DNA of 64,000 bases, taken from Tipula vernalis (lineage: Eukaryota > Arthropoda > Insecta > Diptera > Tipulidae). Position 1 is the first letter of the stretch. The number at the start of each line of letters is the position of its first letter. The position numbers were made by a program, and so were the translations under genes. The stretch lies in NCBI GenBank assembly GCA_958295665.1, contig OY282558.1:335207106-335271105 (forward strand), read 5' to 3'. This document shows positions 12,110 to 24,300 of the stretch, piece after piece. The notes beneath the pieces were generated by a model, which worked only from the letters and a program-made list of their open reading frames with translations, searched no databases and had not been told where the DNA came from.

Positions 12110-12389
12110 TTAACGAATTTTTTTGTATATGCTGGTTTGATTATGGAATTGGGCATTGATTTTGGCGTTGATTTCAAGGTTGACTTAGGGGGTCAATTTG
12201 TGGGTTGAGTTGAAGTTGAGTTGGGGGTTGGATAGGATATAGTGAATTGTTGACCAATTTTTTAGATACTTATGCTGGTTTGAGGATTGAATTTGGCGTA
12301 GAGTTTGCGGTTGAGTTGAAGGCTAAGTTGGGTTCCGTTTACGAGTTGAATTAGGATTGAGTTGCGGTTTAGTTGGAGTTGGATTAGGA
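12110..12389 (+). repeat. Degenerate GTTGAG-rich tandem block
   Basis: Units of 6-13 bp built on GTTGAGTT / GGTTGA are repeated imperfectly. It belongs to the same sequence type as 15445-15810 (same strand) and 24300-24800 (opposite strand). Confidence 0.55.
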
Positions 12390-13318
12390 CCAAAAAAGTT
12401 GTCCGTTGTAGTGAGGTGTCGGTTAAACTGAAAATTTGTGATTTTTTTGTTTTTTATAAAAATTTTATCGGTATTCTATATCTTACCCGGTTTTGATGAA
12501 ATCCAGCATTTCCAATGGAAATGAGATTCACAAATGATTTTTTAGATGAAGTTCTGGAATATGGCCAAGTTGGTTCGAACTTGGCTATTCCTTAATTGAT
12601 TATGATGAAATTTTACATCTGCGTTGGAAATGGAATTCTAAAATGATTTTTTGATAAAGTTCTGGAGTATGGCCAATGAGGACGAAACTTGGCTATTTAA
12701 TAACAAAAATTCTGGAATATTGCCAAGTATGCTGGAACTTGCCTATTTCTCATCCGATTACGATGAAATTTGACATGTGCGTTGAAAATGGGATTCTAAA
12801 ATGAGTTTTAGATATATCTAGTTGTTGCCATATTCAATAACTTTATCTAAAAATCTTTTTACAATTTCATATCCAACTCACATGTCAAATTTCATTTATT
12901 TATTTTATTTGTCCATATTCCAGAATTTTTTCCAAAAATCATTTAAGAATCCCATTTTAATCAAGGATGTCAAATTTCAGTAAAACCGGCTAAGAAATAG
13001 CCAAGTTCCATCCTAATTGGCCATACATTTAATTTGCTAAAGATTGACATTTCAAGTAAAAAGTTCAAATTGAAATGTTAAAGGTACAATTTTAAGCGTA
13101 AAAGGAACAAATTGAAGTGTAAAAGTTTCAATTTGAACTGTACTCGTAAATCGTGTATCATCTCAGAAATATCTGTCCGTGTTCTCTCTAATAAAGTATC
13201 AGCTTATCTAACAGAGGTTTTCATTTAAAAACTTCAATTTCATGGAACTTAAAAGTTTGTCCATTGAATAGAGGATTCCGCTAAATTGAGTGTCCGTTGC
13301 AATGAGGTTTCACTGTAT
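12390..13318. mobile_element. pogo-like MITE with internal ~115-bp repeats
   Basis: The right end, inverted, reads CAGTGAAACCTCATTGCAAC (13318 leftward), a pogo/Tigger-style terminus. The left side keeps the GTCCGTTGTAGTGAGG motif but appears to lack the outermost bases. Inside, several imperfect copies of a TTCTGGAATATGGCCAAG ... GATTCTAAAATGA unit occur, some inverted towards the right side. It carries no transposase. It is the same family as 3598-4235. Confidence 0.6.
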
Positions 13319-13342
13319 TTAAAAGTGAGTGTTTATATATAT

Positions 13343-13504
13343 GTTACGGCTAATGTACAAAATAGGAGAATGTGTACATTCTCGCCGGTAAATGTACCTA
13401 TTCCCCAAAGAAAATATTCTCCTTTTCCAAATAGAATCCAGTAAGAATATGCACATTTACGGGCGAACGTACACATTCGCCGCTCTATGTACATTAGCCG
13501 TAAC
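13343..13504. mobile_element. 162-bp palindromic MITE
   Basis: GTTACGGCTAATGTACA at the left end is matched by TGTACATTAGCCGTAAC at the right. The similarity runs inward with gaps (AGAATGTGTACATTC / GAACGTACACATTC). It ends 5 bp before the Tc1-like element at 13510. Confidence 0.7.
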
Positions 13505-13509
13505 TTATA

Positions 13510-15077
13510 CACTCCTGGACAAAATTAACGCATTTTTTTTTTTTTGTAATAAAACAAAATTCCGCTGGTCAATTTCAGTGGAATTGGTATCAAATGATCT
13601 CAAATTTATATTTTTCTCAAAAGAGCCACAAATGTGGCGTTGCGTTATGGAATTATAGCGGCTATTTTTCATTGCTACATGTTAAAATGTGTCCAACAAT
13701 TTTTTTTTAAATTTTCAAAAGCTTTGTTACAATTTAGTTTGATTAATTTAGTAACGAATATCCCCCCTCCCCCCCGTGCACTTATTATAGCTTCCATCCT
13801 TCTGGGCATACTAAGTAGTTGGCTTTGTATTATTTCTTGCGGGATGAGATTCTACTCTTCTTCCGTTGTAACTTTCAGCCCTACTAACGAATCTAGTGCG
13901 GGATTTCCAGCTCTAATGCGGCGTTTTAGAATGTCCCATACGTGTTCGATCGGATTAAGATCGGGACTCATTGGTGGCCACTTAAGTGCACGAATGCCGA
14001 TATCTTGGAGATATTGTCGTACCGTTGCAGCTACGTCGACTGGAGCGTTATCATGCATTAACACAAAACTGTCGTAACCTATGAAGCCCACATATGGCAA
14101 AACGTGATCGTCAAGAATGTTCCGAACAAACCAGTCTGCATTTATCCTCAAACCAATCTCCACCAGCTCCGTACGGCCCTCCCAACTGATTCCACCCCAA
14201 AACATTATTGAACCTCCACCAAAGCTTACAGTTTGCACCATGTTACATGGTGTATAGCGTTCTCCAGTTCTTCTGTATACAATGTTACGTCCATTTGGTT
14301 TCCATAATTGGATTCTCGTCTCATCTCAAAAGAGAACAGTGGCCCATTGATCAGTTCCCCAATTTGCATGAGTATGAGCAAATTCTAAACGGCTGGATTT
14401 GTGGCGGGGAAGAAGCCGTGGAACTTTTACGGGCCGTTTTGGAGTTAGATTAACTTCTTTTAATCTTCGGTTAATTGTTCTGGCATTAACATTCACTTGG
14501 CGCGCACTAAGTAACTCATTTTTTTAGTTGAGTAGAAGTACGCTTTCGATCACGTAAACGAATTAATTTTTAAAAATCGTGCACCTTTTACGTCCTTGTC
14601 CGGGCTTTTTTTTATACTTTCCGGTCTCACGATATCGCTTAAGTGTTCGTGAAACCGAAGACTGGTTCACTCCTAATTTTCGTGTGATTTGTACTTGAGT
14701 ATAATCTTACATGACGATGACACAACATGACGACTTTAACCGCCTCCAGCTCACGAAAGGATGCCATATTAGAATGGATCTTATTTTAGGTGTTTGCTTT
14801 AGAACACATTTACAAGAACTAATGGTACTGCATTTACAAATAATTGATATGCAATGGGACAAAAGCCGATCGTTGCGTTGGATTTCAAGCAGAAGGCACT
14901 TTTGATGAAGCATTTTTGAAAATTTTAATTGATTGGCTTGCAGTTGAATTTATTCAAGATGGTTTCTTATAAAAATATAAATGTGCTATCATTTGACACT
15001 AGTAGTATTAAAATTGACCAGCGGGATATTTTTTTTATTACCAAAAAAAAAATATGCGTTAATTTTGTCCAGGAGTG
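13510..15077 (-). mobile_element. Tc1-like transposon, decayed
   Basis: The ends read CACTCCTGGACAAAATTAAC (left) and the inverse GTTAATTTTGTCCAGGAGTG (right), next to TA dinucleotides (13508-13509, 15078-15079). The exact TA is ambiguous on the right because of a TATATATA run. Similarity between the two ends continues inward for over 100 bp (CCGCTGGTCAATTT, ATCAAATGAT), so the inverted repeats are long. The element is about 1.57 kb and holds a broken DD34E transposase on the - strand. Confidence 0.88.
13852..14770 (-). pseudogene. Tc1-like DD34E transposase, broken
   Basis: The N-terminal part (about 14710-14580) reads as a helix-turn-helix with VNQSSVSRTLKRYRETGKY, followed by a basic GRKR stretch, the two-part DNA-binding layout of Tc1 transposases. 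The first catalytic Asp is in a LFxDET block near 14330. Then come GGGSIMFWGGISW, LMHDNAPVDVAATV with the second Asp, and WPPMSPDLNPIEHVWD with the Glu (13930-13975). All three catalytic residues are visible, but several in-frame stops and a frame change upstream of 14241 break the gene. Confidence 0.88.
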
Positions 15078-15284
15078 TATATATATACATATATGTACAG
15101 TATATGTGTGTGATTTTTAAACAATGAACGATTTGAACCAAACTCTACCTAAATATTGTTTAAGACTTAAGAAAGGTAACTGTTAATATCTGAATTCTTG
15201 AGAGATGATAATCTGGTCCAAAATTACTACAGAGGAATTTCTAAAACTTCAAAAATTTAGTTGATTTTTGATGACGGTATGATG

Positions 15285-15445
15285 GTATGGTGTTATGATG
15301 TTATAATGGTATGATAGTTTGTATATAAGAAGTGTGTCATGGTGATGGTAATGGTGATGGTGGTAAGATGATGATGATGGTAAGTATGATGGTATGATGG
15401 CATGATGGTATGGTGGTGTGATGGTGTGATGGTATGATGGTGATA
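15285..15445 (+). repeat. ATGGT / GATGGT microsatellite
   Basis: Imperfect runs of ATGGTATG, GGTGAT and GATGAT extend over about 160 bp. Confidence 0.85.
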
Positions 15446-15810
15446 AATTGAGTTGAGTTGAGCAGAGGGTTGAGATTTGGTTCGAGCTAAGTTGAGTTGA
15501 ATTTGAGTTGAGATTTAATTAGCTTGCATTGAGGTTAAGTGAGTTTTTCGGTTGGGGAATTATTTAAGAGTTTATTTGGAGTTAGGTTAAGGGTTGATTT
15601 GAAAGTTGATTTGGGGTTGATTTGGTGATTGATTTATGAGTTTGGTTGGCGGTTAATTTGGTGATTGCATTTAGGATTATGTTGGAGGTTGAGCTGAAGA
15701 TTGACTTAAAAGATTCATTTCGAGATTGATTTTCGAGTTGAATTAATCAAGACCGAAGTTCTGACCACCTCATGAGGTTTCAGCCCTTTATATTTTATGA
15801 ACTCAATCAA
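15445..15810 (+). repeat. GTTGAG-rich block, inverted partner of 24300-24800
   Basis: Beyond its low-complexity units, this block shares ordered unique landmarks with the inverted block at 24300-24800: GGTTGAGATTTGGTTCGAGC, CTAAGTTGAGTTGAAT, a TTATTTAAGAGTT stretch, and GAGGTTTCA(G/A)CCCTTTATATTTTA at the end. The two are therefore copies of one repeat rather than chance simple sequence. Confidence 0.7.
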
Positions 15811-16780
15811 GTAAGCTTTATTTAAAAATAATTATTATCTCACTTTTATTTCAATATATCACTGCAAATTTAATTCAAAATGTTTAATTTTAAAATATGG
15901 AGTTGGAGAGGGTTATTAAGCACACTATTCCTTGTGAAAGCAGTCGTTGCGAAGTTTTGGAATTTCGCCTGTGCAACGTCTTTTGGCTTCTTTTAATGAG
16001 GAAACTTAAGGAGCTATATCACGCAGGAAAAACAACGTTTTTCTCCGAAAGCATGTTTTTGAAATTGGCGGTCAGTACAAATCAAACAATTTCTACTCGA
16101 TTGACTTGAAATTTTGACTGTAGCTTCTCAGACGGTTATCCTAGAGCGGCACAAACGATCTTTACAATTAATTAATAATTACATTTTTTATAAACAAATT
16201 TAGGACGATTTTTTTCACCGATTTTTTTTTTTCAAACTGTACCGCCCTAATAAAACTAATGTGGATAACGATTTCTATTTTATTTTGTCCTAAGGGCTAT
16301 TAAAAAAATATTATATTGCCGAAAGTTCGAAATACTGCCACGCTGCTATTTTGTAATAATATCTGGATTAGAGCTTTTGAAAATGGAGCTTTTTTTAAAT
16401 AATTTTTCTTTTTCTGCTCTGCCTTGAATCAATTATTTAATTCTTGTAATAACTAAATATGCAACCGATCCTAAGGATCATATTAATGTATTTTACAGAT
16501 TAATACGTCGAAGTATATTAGTATGCACGATTATAATTATTTAACTAACCCTTAGATAGCCGACAGGTTTTCAATGTTTTTAAAATAATAAAGCAAAAAA
16601 GGATAAAGCCTAATGGCAGTTACATATGTTTTTCAAATAAAAAGTGTTTCCAACATCTTCAGCAACAACGCGTTTAGGCGGCAAAAATAAAAACTAAAAG
16701 ATTGACAACTTTTACTACTACTAAACTTTTCGTTAGAAAAGAACATTGCTTACAGTTTTATTATGAACCACGATAACTAA
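15811..16780. other. No gene seen
   Basis: AT-rich, with several poly-T runs. A 70-codon frame at 15897 has no recognisable motif. Confidence 0.45.
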
Positions 16781-16976
16781 AACTTTTTTTTAAATGTTGC
16801 CAATGGCTTTATTCTTGAATCTTTCTACATACGAAACTAACAAGAAGTAATCAAATCTTAAGCTAAAATTATTACATATTTTAAGTCTTAATCAATGTTA
16901 ATACTTATTGTTAGGGCTCACAATTTAATTAATTTAGACTATACTTATATGTATATATCGAATTAAATTTACAGGT

Positions 16977-19535
16977 TCATAGGTTCAACAGCTCGAGTGG
17001 ATCTGTTCTTCTCAGACGTCTAAATCGCGGCTGTTTTAGTATCTCTCTGGCCAATTCGTTGGGATGTGCTTCTAGTTTTGAGTAATATTTCGAACTGAAT
17101 TCTTTAATTGTTTCTTTAACGGGTTTAATCCCAAGGTCGTGATGTATATTACTATTTCGATTGTACCAAGTAGCATTGGTAATACTGCGAAATATTTTCG
17201 CTTGGGCTCGTTGCAGGAGTTCTCTGTTTGAAGCGCTGGTGGATCCCCATAACTGAATACCATATGTCCATATGGGTTTGATTATCGCTTTGTAAAGTAG
17301 TACTTTATTGGCTAATGACAACTGAGATTTTCTTCCCATCAGCCAATACATTTTGGAAAATGTAATTTTTATTTGATTGCGCTTTGTTTCAATATGATTT
17401 TTCCACGTTAACCTTCTATCCAGATGCAAACCTAAGTATTTTACCTTCGTTTGTTGAGGAATATTTTTATCGTTTAATTTCACTGGTGGGCAGGTACGTT
17501 TGTTTAGCGTTAATGTGACGTGAGTTGATTTGTTTCCGTTCACTTTTATTCGCCATGCCTTTAGCCAGTCCGCGACCTTGTTTAAATTATTCTGTAATTC
17601 CTTTGAGGCAATTTCAGGATTAGTGTAAGACACCAGGATGGCCGTGTCATCGGCAAATGTTGATATTATTACTTTGTTGGTTACAGGTATATCAGCTGTG
17701 TACAACAAGTAAAATATTGGTCCTAGAACGCTACCTTGCGGGACACCTGCATTAATATCATTTAAGCAAGTAGTTGCGGTGTTTTGTTTGACCATGTGTT
17801 GCCTTTGAAGAAGATAGTTTCCTAAAACTGAGTGAAATTTTTTCGGCAGAAGCTCTTTAATTTTGTAAATTAGTCCATCGTGCCAAACTATATCAAAAGC
17901 TTGGGCGATATCCAAAAAGGCAGCAGAACAATATTTCTTTTCCTCGAAGGTGATTTTGATTGAATTTTCAATTCTGTGCACTTGCGCTATACTACCATGT
18001 TGGTTTCGGAACCCAAATTGATGGTCTGGAATAACGCGCCGTTCTTATAATATTACTTTCAATTTCGTTAGTAACATTTTTTCAAATAGGTTTGAGATTG
18101 TGGGCAGCATGCTTATTGGACGATATGATGAGATTTGCGTTTCATTTTTCCCTGGCTTATGAATCATTGTGATCAAGGATATCTTCCATTTTTGAGGAAT
18201 ATAACTGGTTCGCATGATCGTGTTGAATACAAATGTTATTAGTTTTATGCATTTAACTGGCAATTCCCTTATCATCTTTCCAGTAATGAGATCATGTCCT
18301 GGTGCCTTTTTCGGGCTTATTGAAGTTTTAATTGTATTCTTAACATTCTTCCAATTATACTTTATTGGTTTGTAGGATAAACGATCATCCATTTGCTGGG
18401 GTGGCACGAAATACTAATCTTCTTCGTGTGGGACGAATACTGTTGTTAGATGAGCAGCAAAAGCATTGGCTTTTTCTTCATCACTTCTCGCCCAATTTTC
18501 AGTTGGTAGTTTAATCGGTGGATTCGAATTTGTTGGCCTTTTTAAGTTTCTTGTTGCCTTACACAAGGAATAATCTGTCCTCTCGGTTGCCGAGAGATCA
18601 CTTAAATAGTTCTTTATGCGCTGGTTTCCTTCTTCCCGCAAAGCAAATCTTAGGGCCTTAATAGCTCGATTCAATTTCCATTTCAATAACGGTGATTTTG
18701 TTTGCTGCCATTGACGACGAATTTGTCGCTTTTCGTGGATTAGTTTCTGTAAATTACGTGACAGTTTATTAACTTTTTCAGAACTGCTTATGCCGGGTGT
18801 AGCCCTTTCAGCGGATAATGTCATGACATGTTTTAGATTTTCTGCCGCCGCATCAATATCAGCTGGTATGATCAGAGGAATATTAAATAGACAATTTTGT
18901 TCGACTAGCCTCCTATATTGATCCCAATTAGTTTGCTTGTTTGTAAGACGATTCGGCATTTCATTCCTTAAGACATCAGTACTCAATGTTACTATTACAG
19001 GTGAGTGATCAGAAGACAGATCATAGCAATCGGTGGCCTTAGCATATGTATGTGGAATGCCCTTAGTTATACAAAAGTCAATTAAATCAGAATTTGTTTT
19101 CTATCCGTGGGCCAGTAAGTTGGGTTACCTGCAGATAAATAATCCAGGGACTGTTCCTCTACAGTATATATAAAGTTGTTTACCTTTCGGCGATGTTAAT
19201 CTGGAACCCCAATGAGTATGTTTAGCATTGTAATCACCCTCCGCAAGAAATTTATTACCCAGCTGGCTGAAATAATCCAAGAACTGGTGTTTTTTTATAT
19301 CATGTTTTGGAGGACAGTACACTGCCGATATGACACAGTTTCTAGACCACTCCTGCAGACAGATGCTCGTTGATTGTAAATGATCTTTCTCATACTTTGT
19401 AAGTTCGTAGTGTTTTAATCTTCGCTTAATCAATACAGCAGTGCCTCCATGTGATTTACTATCTGGGTGCTTGGTGTCATAAATAGAGTACCCATTTATT
19501 TTGAAATAGCTATTTTTGGTGAAGCGTGTTTCCGA
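16977..19535 (-). pseudogene. LINE ORF2, endonuclease part 2 and reverse transcriptase
   Basis: This makes the cDNA at the nicked target. Endonuclease motifs continue with GGTAVLIKRR, ISAVYCPP and a GDYNAKH block (19433-19200; normally GDFNAKH), then SSDHSPV near 19000. Reverse-transcriptase blocks follow: SSYRPISMLP, FLDIAQAFDIVWH, GVPQGSVLGP, FADDTAIL (about 17680-17660) and VKYLGLHLD. The C-terminus ends RLRRTDPLELLNL at 16977. Two in-frame stops (18045 and 18414) and a pair of compensating frameshifts near 19000-19125 interrupt it, but the reading frame is otherwise shared, so decay is moderate. Confidence 0.92.
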
Positions 19536-21768
19536 ATGTATGTGAAGTTATCCCAGGATTTCATCCCAGCAAATAAAAAAATTGAATCAGGCAACCCTCG
19601 AAAAATTCTTTTGTGAAGTTAGCTCAGCCCAGAATTTAATTATTTTTAACTATAAAACTTAATAAAAAAAATAGCTCAAAATATCTAAATTAAATAAAAC
19701 AATAATTCCTACAAAAAAAAATTATCTAAAAAATATGTATCGCTTTCAAAACATCTGTACATAATTATGGAAATATTTATTCGCTTTTTGAAATAATATA
19801 GTTTCTTCGTCTGTAATAACAAAAGTTAAAATTTGTCGGATTGAAGCTCAATAATATTCAAATGGACAGACACATAGCTTACTTTAGGCCAAATTTAAAG
19901 AAAATCGTACCGTTGCAACTTGCGTAATTTGGCCCTGGGCCAGAAAAAACTCAATACAATTTTTGAAGTAAAATTGGATTTTTGGTCTGTAATAACAAAA
20001 GTTAAAATTTGTCGGATTGAGGCTCAACGGCTTTAAAATGGACATATACATAGCTTACTTTTGGCCAAATTTAAAGAAAATCGTACCGTTGCAACTTGCG
20101 TAATTTGGCCCTGGGCCAGAAAAAACTCAATACAATTTTTGAAGTAAAATTGGATTTTTCGTCTGTAATAACAAAAGGTAAAATTTGTCGGATTGAGGCT
20201 CAACGGCTTTTAAATGGACATACACATAGCTTACTTTTGGCCAAATTTAAAGAAAATCGTATCGTTGCAAGTTGCGTAATTTGGCCCTGGGCCAGAAAAA
20301 ACTCAATACAATTTTTGAAGTAAAATTGGATTTTTCGTCTGTAATAACAAAAGGTAATATTTGACGGATTGAGGCTCAATGGTTTTTAAATGGACATACA
20401 CATAGCTTACTTTTGGCCAAATTTAAAGAAAATCGTACCGTTGCAACTTGCGTAATTTGGCCCTGGGCCAGAAAAAACTCAATACAATTTTTGAAGTAAA
20501 ATTGGATTTTTGGTCTGTAATAACAAAAGTTAAAATTTGTCGGATTGAGGCTCAACGGCTTTAAAATGGACATATACATAGCTTACTTTTGGCCAAATTT
20601 AAAGAAAATCGTACCTTTGCAACTTGCGTAATTTGGCCCTGGGCCAGAAAAAACTCAATACAATTTTTGAAGTAAAATTGGATTTTTCGTCTGTAATAAC
20701 AAAAGGTAAAATTTGTCGGATTGAGGCTCAACGGCTTTAAAATGGACATACACATAGCTTACTTTTGGCCAAATTTAAAGAAAATCGTATCGTTGCAAGT
20801 TGCGTAATTTGGCCCTGGGCCAGAAAAAACTCAATACAATTTTTGAAGTAAAATTGGATTTTTCGTCTGTAATAACAAAAGGTAAAATTTGTCGGATTGA
20901 GGCTCAACGGCTTTAAAATGGACATACACATAGCTTACTTTTGGCCAAATTTAAAGAAAATCGTACCGTTGCAACTTGCGTAATTTGGCCCTGGGCCAGA
21001 AAACTCCATTCAATTTTTGAAGTAAACTTGGATTTTTCGTCTATAATAACAAAAGTTAAAATTTGTCGGATTGTGCAACTTGCGTAATTTGGCCCTGGGC
21101 CAGAAAACACTCCATTAAATTTTTGAAGTAAAATTGGATTTTTCGTCTATAATAACAAAAGTTAAAATTTGGAGTTTTTTCTGGCACAGGGCCAAGTTTC
21201 GCAAGTTGCAACGGTACGATTTTCTTTAAATTTGGCCAAATGTAAGCTATCTGTATGTCCATTTAAAAGCCGTTGAGCCTCAATCCGACAAATTTTAACT
21301 TTTGTTATTACAGACTTAAAATCCAATTTTACTTCAAAAATTGTATTGAGTTTTTTCTGGCCCAGGGCCAAATTACGCAAGTTGCAACGGTACGATTTTC
21401 TTTAAATTTGGCCTAAAGTAAGCTATGTGTCTGTCCATTTGAATATTATTGAGCCTCAATCCGACAAATTTTAACTTTTGTTATTACAGACGAAAAAACT
21501 ATATTATTTCAAAAAGCGAATAAATATTTCCATAATTATGTACAGATGTTTTGAAAGCGATACATATTTTTTAGATAATTTTTTTTTTGTAGGAATTATT
21601 GTTTAATTATTTAATTTAGATATTTTGAGCTATTTTTTTTATTAAGTTTTATAGTTAAAAATAATTAAATTCTGGGCTGGGCTAACTTCACAAAAGAATT
21701 TTTCGAGGGTTGCCTGATTCAATTTTTTTATTTGCTGGGATGAAATCCTGGGATAACTTCACATACAT
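19536..21768. mobile_element. Foldback-type element 1 with ~176-bp internal repeats
   Basis: The ends ATGTATGTGAAGTTATCCCA and its inverse are flanked by a perfect 9-bp duplication TGTTTCCGA (19527-19535, 21769-21777). The inverted arms are several hundred bp long. Inside them, a unit of 176 bp (starts at CTGTAATAACAAAAG: 19811, 19987, 20163, 20339, 20515, 20691, 20867) is repeated in tandem, with shortened units near 21045 and 21150. The orientation then flips at about 21170, and two inverted units follow. Long repeated arms with 9-bp duplications are the hallmark of Foldback/MULE elements. The short frames inside the repeats are not genes. Confidence 0.9.
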
Positions 21769-21882
21769 TGTTTCCGATATTAAAATTATGTCAATATTGT
21801 GCTCAGTGAGGAATGCATGAACCTCCGCTTTATGTTGTGCTAGGCCGTTTGCATTCCATATGGCTATTTTGATGATGGTCAT
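21769..21882 (-). pseudogene. LINE ORF2 N-terminus (endonuclease part 1)
   Basis: The ATG at 21882 starts with IKIAIWNANGLAQHKAEVHA and then IDIILISET. These are the Asn-bearing first motif and the catalytic Glu motif of an apurinic-type endonuclease. The frame is cut directly after ISET by the Foldback insertion, and the rest resumes at 19535 with the target duplication TGTTTCCGA on both sides. Confidence 0.88.
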
Positions 21883-23405
21883 TTTTGGCTTTTTACGACT
21901 ATCTGCATCAGTGTGCTCATATTCTGCATCATTAGATCCATGGTTCTCTCCATCATCGCCATGAAGCTTTGCATCATATTAGTCAATTTATTTAAAGCTG
22001 TTGTGATGTTTCTCTCTTCACTTGTTTGCACTTTAGGAGCGGTACCTTTAAGAACACTTGCATATGAAACCCCTTGGTGCACGCTACCGTTTACAGTTGC
22101 GTACTGATTTCCATTTCGAGCGTTTCTATTTACAATTTCTGGCCGTGCTTCTTTTTTAGCTGAAGAATGAAGATTAAGGATTCGCTGCTCTGCTCGCTGC
22201 TTTGGATTGATTCTCCTTTTCAATTCTAGATAAATTGGACACCCTCTATAATTAGCTGCGTGATTTCCAGTTGCTGCATTTTCTCACTGATGCTTCATTT
22301 TTTTGTTTTATTGCAAACCTTTGAATTATGGAATTCACCACATACAACACAAAGATCGTTCAAAGTGCAATAGGCTCTAGTGTGCCCATATTCTTGGCAC
22401 TTAACGCATTGTACCGGCCCATTTCTTTTCCTGGGTTCCTCGATGGTAATGTGCAATAGATATTTTAGGTCAAATATTGCATGGTTGCCTTTAACCTTTT
22501 TAGTGTCTGGTTCTAATTCCAGACGAAACAATGGCTGAGGAACCTTCTCCCGATTAAAAATATTGGTAATAGTTTTGCACTGGAAACATTTTTCAGTGAG
22601 AGCAGCTTGAATTTCGTTTGCATCGACGTAACTCTCTATTCCTTTTAACACAACAACCAATCCTTTTTGGCTCTTTAGTTCATACGTGTAGTAATGTTTA
22701 ACAACTTGGTCAAAATGTTTAATTAACGCTCTGTAAGCATCAGTATTGAGCGGTTGAATTTTTGTTTCTTTTATATCTCCTCTTTTGATCCCGGAAATAT
22801 AAAATGCACCTTCAGTGATAAACTCGATCGTTTTAGCAAGTTCTCTATTTGATTCTTCCCTCAAATAGATTGGTGGCGGCTTCTTAGCTTTTGAAGTTTT
22901 ATCGGACGGCGGCTCTTCAACAATCAAGCAAGAATACCTATTACCATGCGTTAATTCAACGCTAGCTAGCTTAGTGAATTTATTCGCGCTTGCACTGGCC
23001 ACTGATCTAGGGCTTCTTCTTCGTTTTGATCGGACAGTAATATACCGGTCTATTCCCCTTTGCACTAAACACTGATCTACATTACTGTTTATTTTATTGT
23101 CATCTGATGTCGATGTAATGGCAGTGTTTTTTTTTACTGTCAATATTTGGCGACGATGCACTTTTAGTTTCGTTATGGTTCAACACACCAATGTTATTTT
23201 AATTATTAATTTCACTTTGATTTAAATTGCCTGGTAAGGTAATTTTTTGAACATTTAAAATTTGTTGTCGCTTTGGACTATGCTGCACTTTTGTATTTTT
23301 ATTAAAAATATCTGAGGTCGTGACGTTCGGTGGCCAATCGCTTGCGGACATCGCTGTCTGCTGATTTGGCCCAGCCTTTTTTATTTGAGGCGGAGGTGAG
23401 AACAT
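21879..23405 (-). pseudogene. LINE ORF1 (gag-like, zinc knuckles), frameshifted
   Basis: ORF1 proteins of this group bind the element RNA. An ATG at 23405 opens a Pro/Gln-rich start that stops at 23199. The main frame (23161-22295) then carries a PRE_C2HC-type region followed by CVKCQEYGHTRAYC and a second knuckle CVVCGEFHNSKVC. A third knuckle (KCSN... GNHAANYRGC, near 22290-22240) straddles a one-base frameshift. The last part (22223-21879) has a Met-rich helical tail. The stop codon overlaps the ATG of ORF2 in an ATGA arrangement at 21882-21879. At least two frameshifts inactivate it. Confidence 0.88.
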
Positions 23406-23599
23406 CTCGATTTCACTTATTTTTCACATCACAATATTTAAAAAAAAAAAAATAAAAAAAGATTTAAACTGCTGATTCAACTTTTCACACAAATAATAAG
23501 TAAATTATTTAAATGTTTACTCGGTGGTAGCAAAATTGCAGCTACTGTGAATTATTATTATTTTTCCAACTTTATCTGTAGATGTCACCTTTTAAAGTT

Positions 23600-24300
23600 T
23601 ATATACGATACATGGCTTGTAATTTGGGCGAATAATTTTTATTATATGAAACCTATGACTATATAGGTATTTTATAATTTAAACTTGGTGTTTAAAATTT
23701 AAAACTTAATCGTCAAATTTTTTTTTTCATGAACTTTTTTATGGAAGGTATACAAAAAAATTGGTTTTTTATGTAAAAAATTCAAAATTATGGAAATTTA
23801 ACGAGCTTTTTAGTTCAATTATTTCACACGTTAAATACGTAGGTGCTTCATATGTTGGATTCATGCATGAAGTTAGCGACTAGCGGTCCATTTCCATAGT
23901 CAAAGCTACATCATATCACTAGAAAGACTTTATATATTAAAACAGAATTATGTACTGTGGTTTTGTCACTTTGGAAAGTAGGAATATCATGCATGGTAAC
24001 TATACGCCCTACTCGTTTTGACTCGTCCCAGTGGGACACCCTATATAGCCTATTTTTTTGACTTGTGAATCTCTTCTCTATTTTATTTTTTCTAAAGGTC
24101 GACGCCTACTTTCTTTTGTAATTCTTTATTTTCATATATCAGATTTCCTTTTTTATATAAAAAACGAAAACTTTAAAATACAATTTGTGAGCCACAACTT
24201 CAACTGACGTCACATTGTTGTGACAACCTTGTGGAACCGCTATGGCCTACGGTTCGCAACACCCAAACAGTAATGAAATTTGTTGTGAGAATCGTTTTAC
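23600..24300. other. No gene seen
   Basis: AT-rich sequence between the LINE leader and the inverted GTTGAG block. No terminal repeats or motifs recognised. Confidence 0.4.

Larger units (their letters stand above)
16785..23600 (-). mobile_element. Jockey-like LINE, near full length, split by a Foldback element
   Basis: On the - strand the order is a 5' leader (about 23600-23406), ORF1 with zinc knuckles, ORF2 with endonuclease then reverse transcriptase, and a short 3' tail with an AATAAAG signal and an A-run (16815-16785). Subtracting the 2.2-kb insertion at 19536-21768 leaves about 4.6 kb, normal for Jockey-group elements. The 5' edge is approximate, and I could not find a matching target duplication. 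Confidence 0.88.

Noticed and set aside
20000..21200. Possible CRISPR-like array
   Set aside because: Units are 176 bp with no spacers of distinct sequence, in an insect genome, within Foldback arms.
20096..21380. Series of near-identical 64-75 codon frames
   Set aside because: They are one reading frame repeated by the 176-bp units of the Foldback element.
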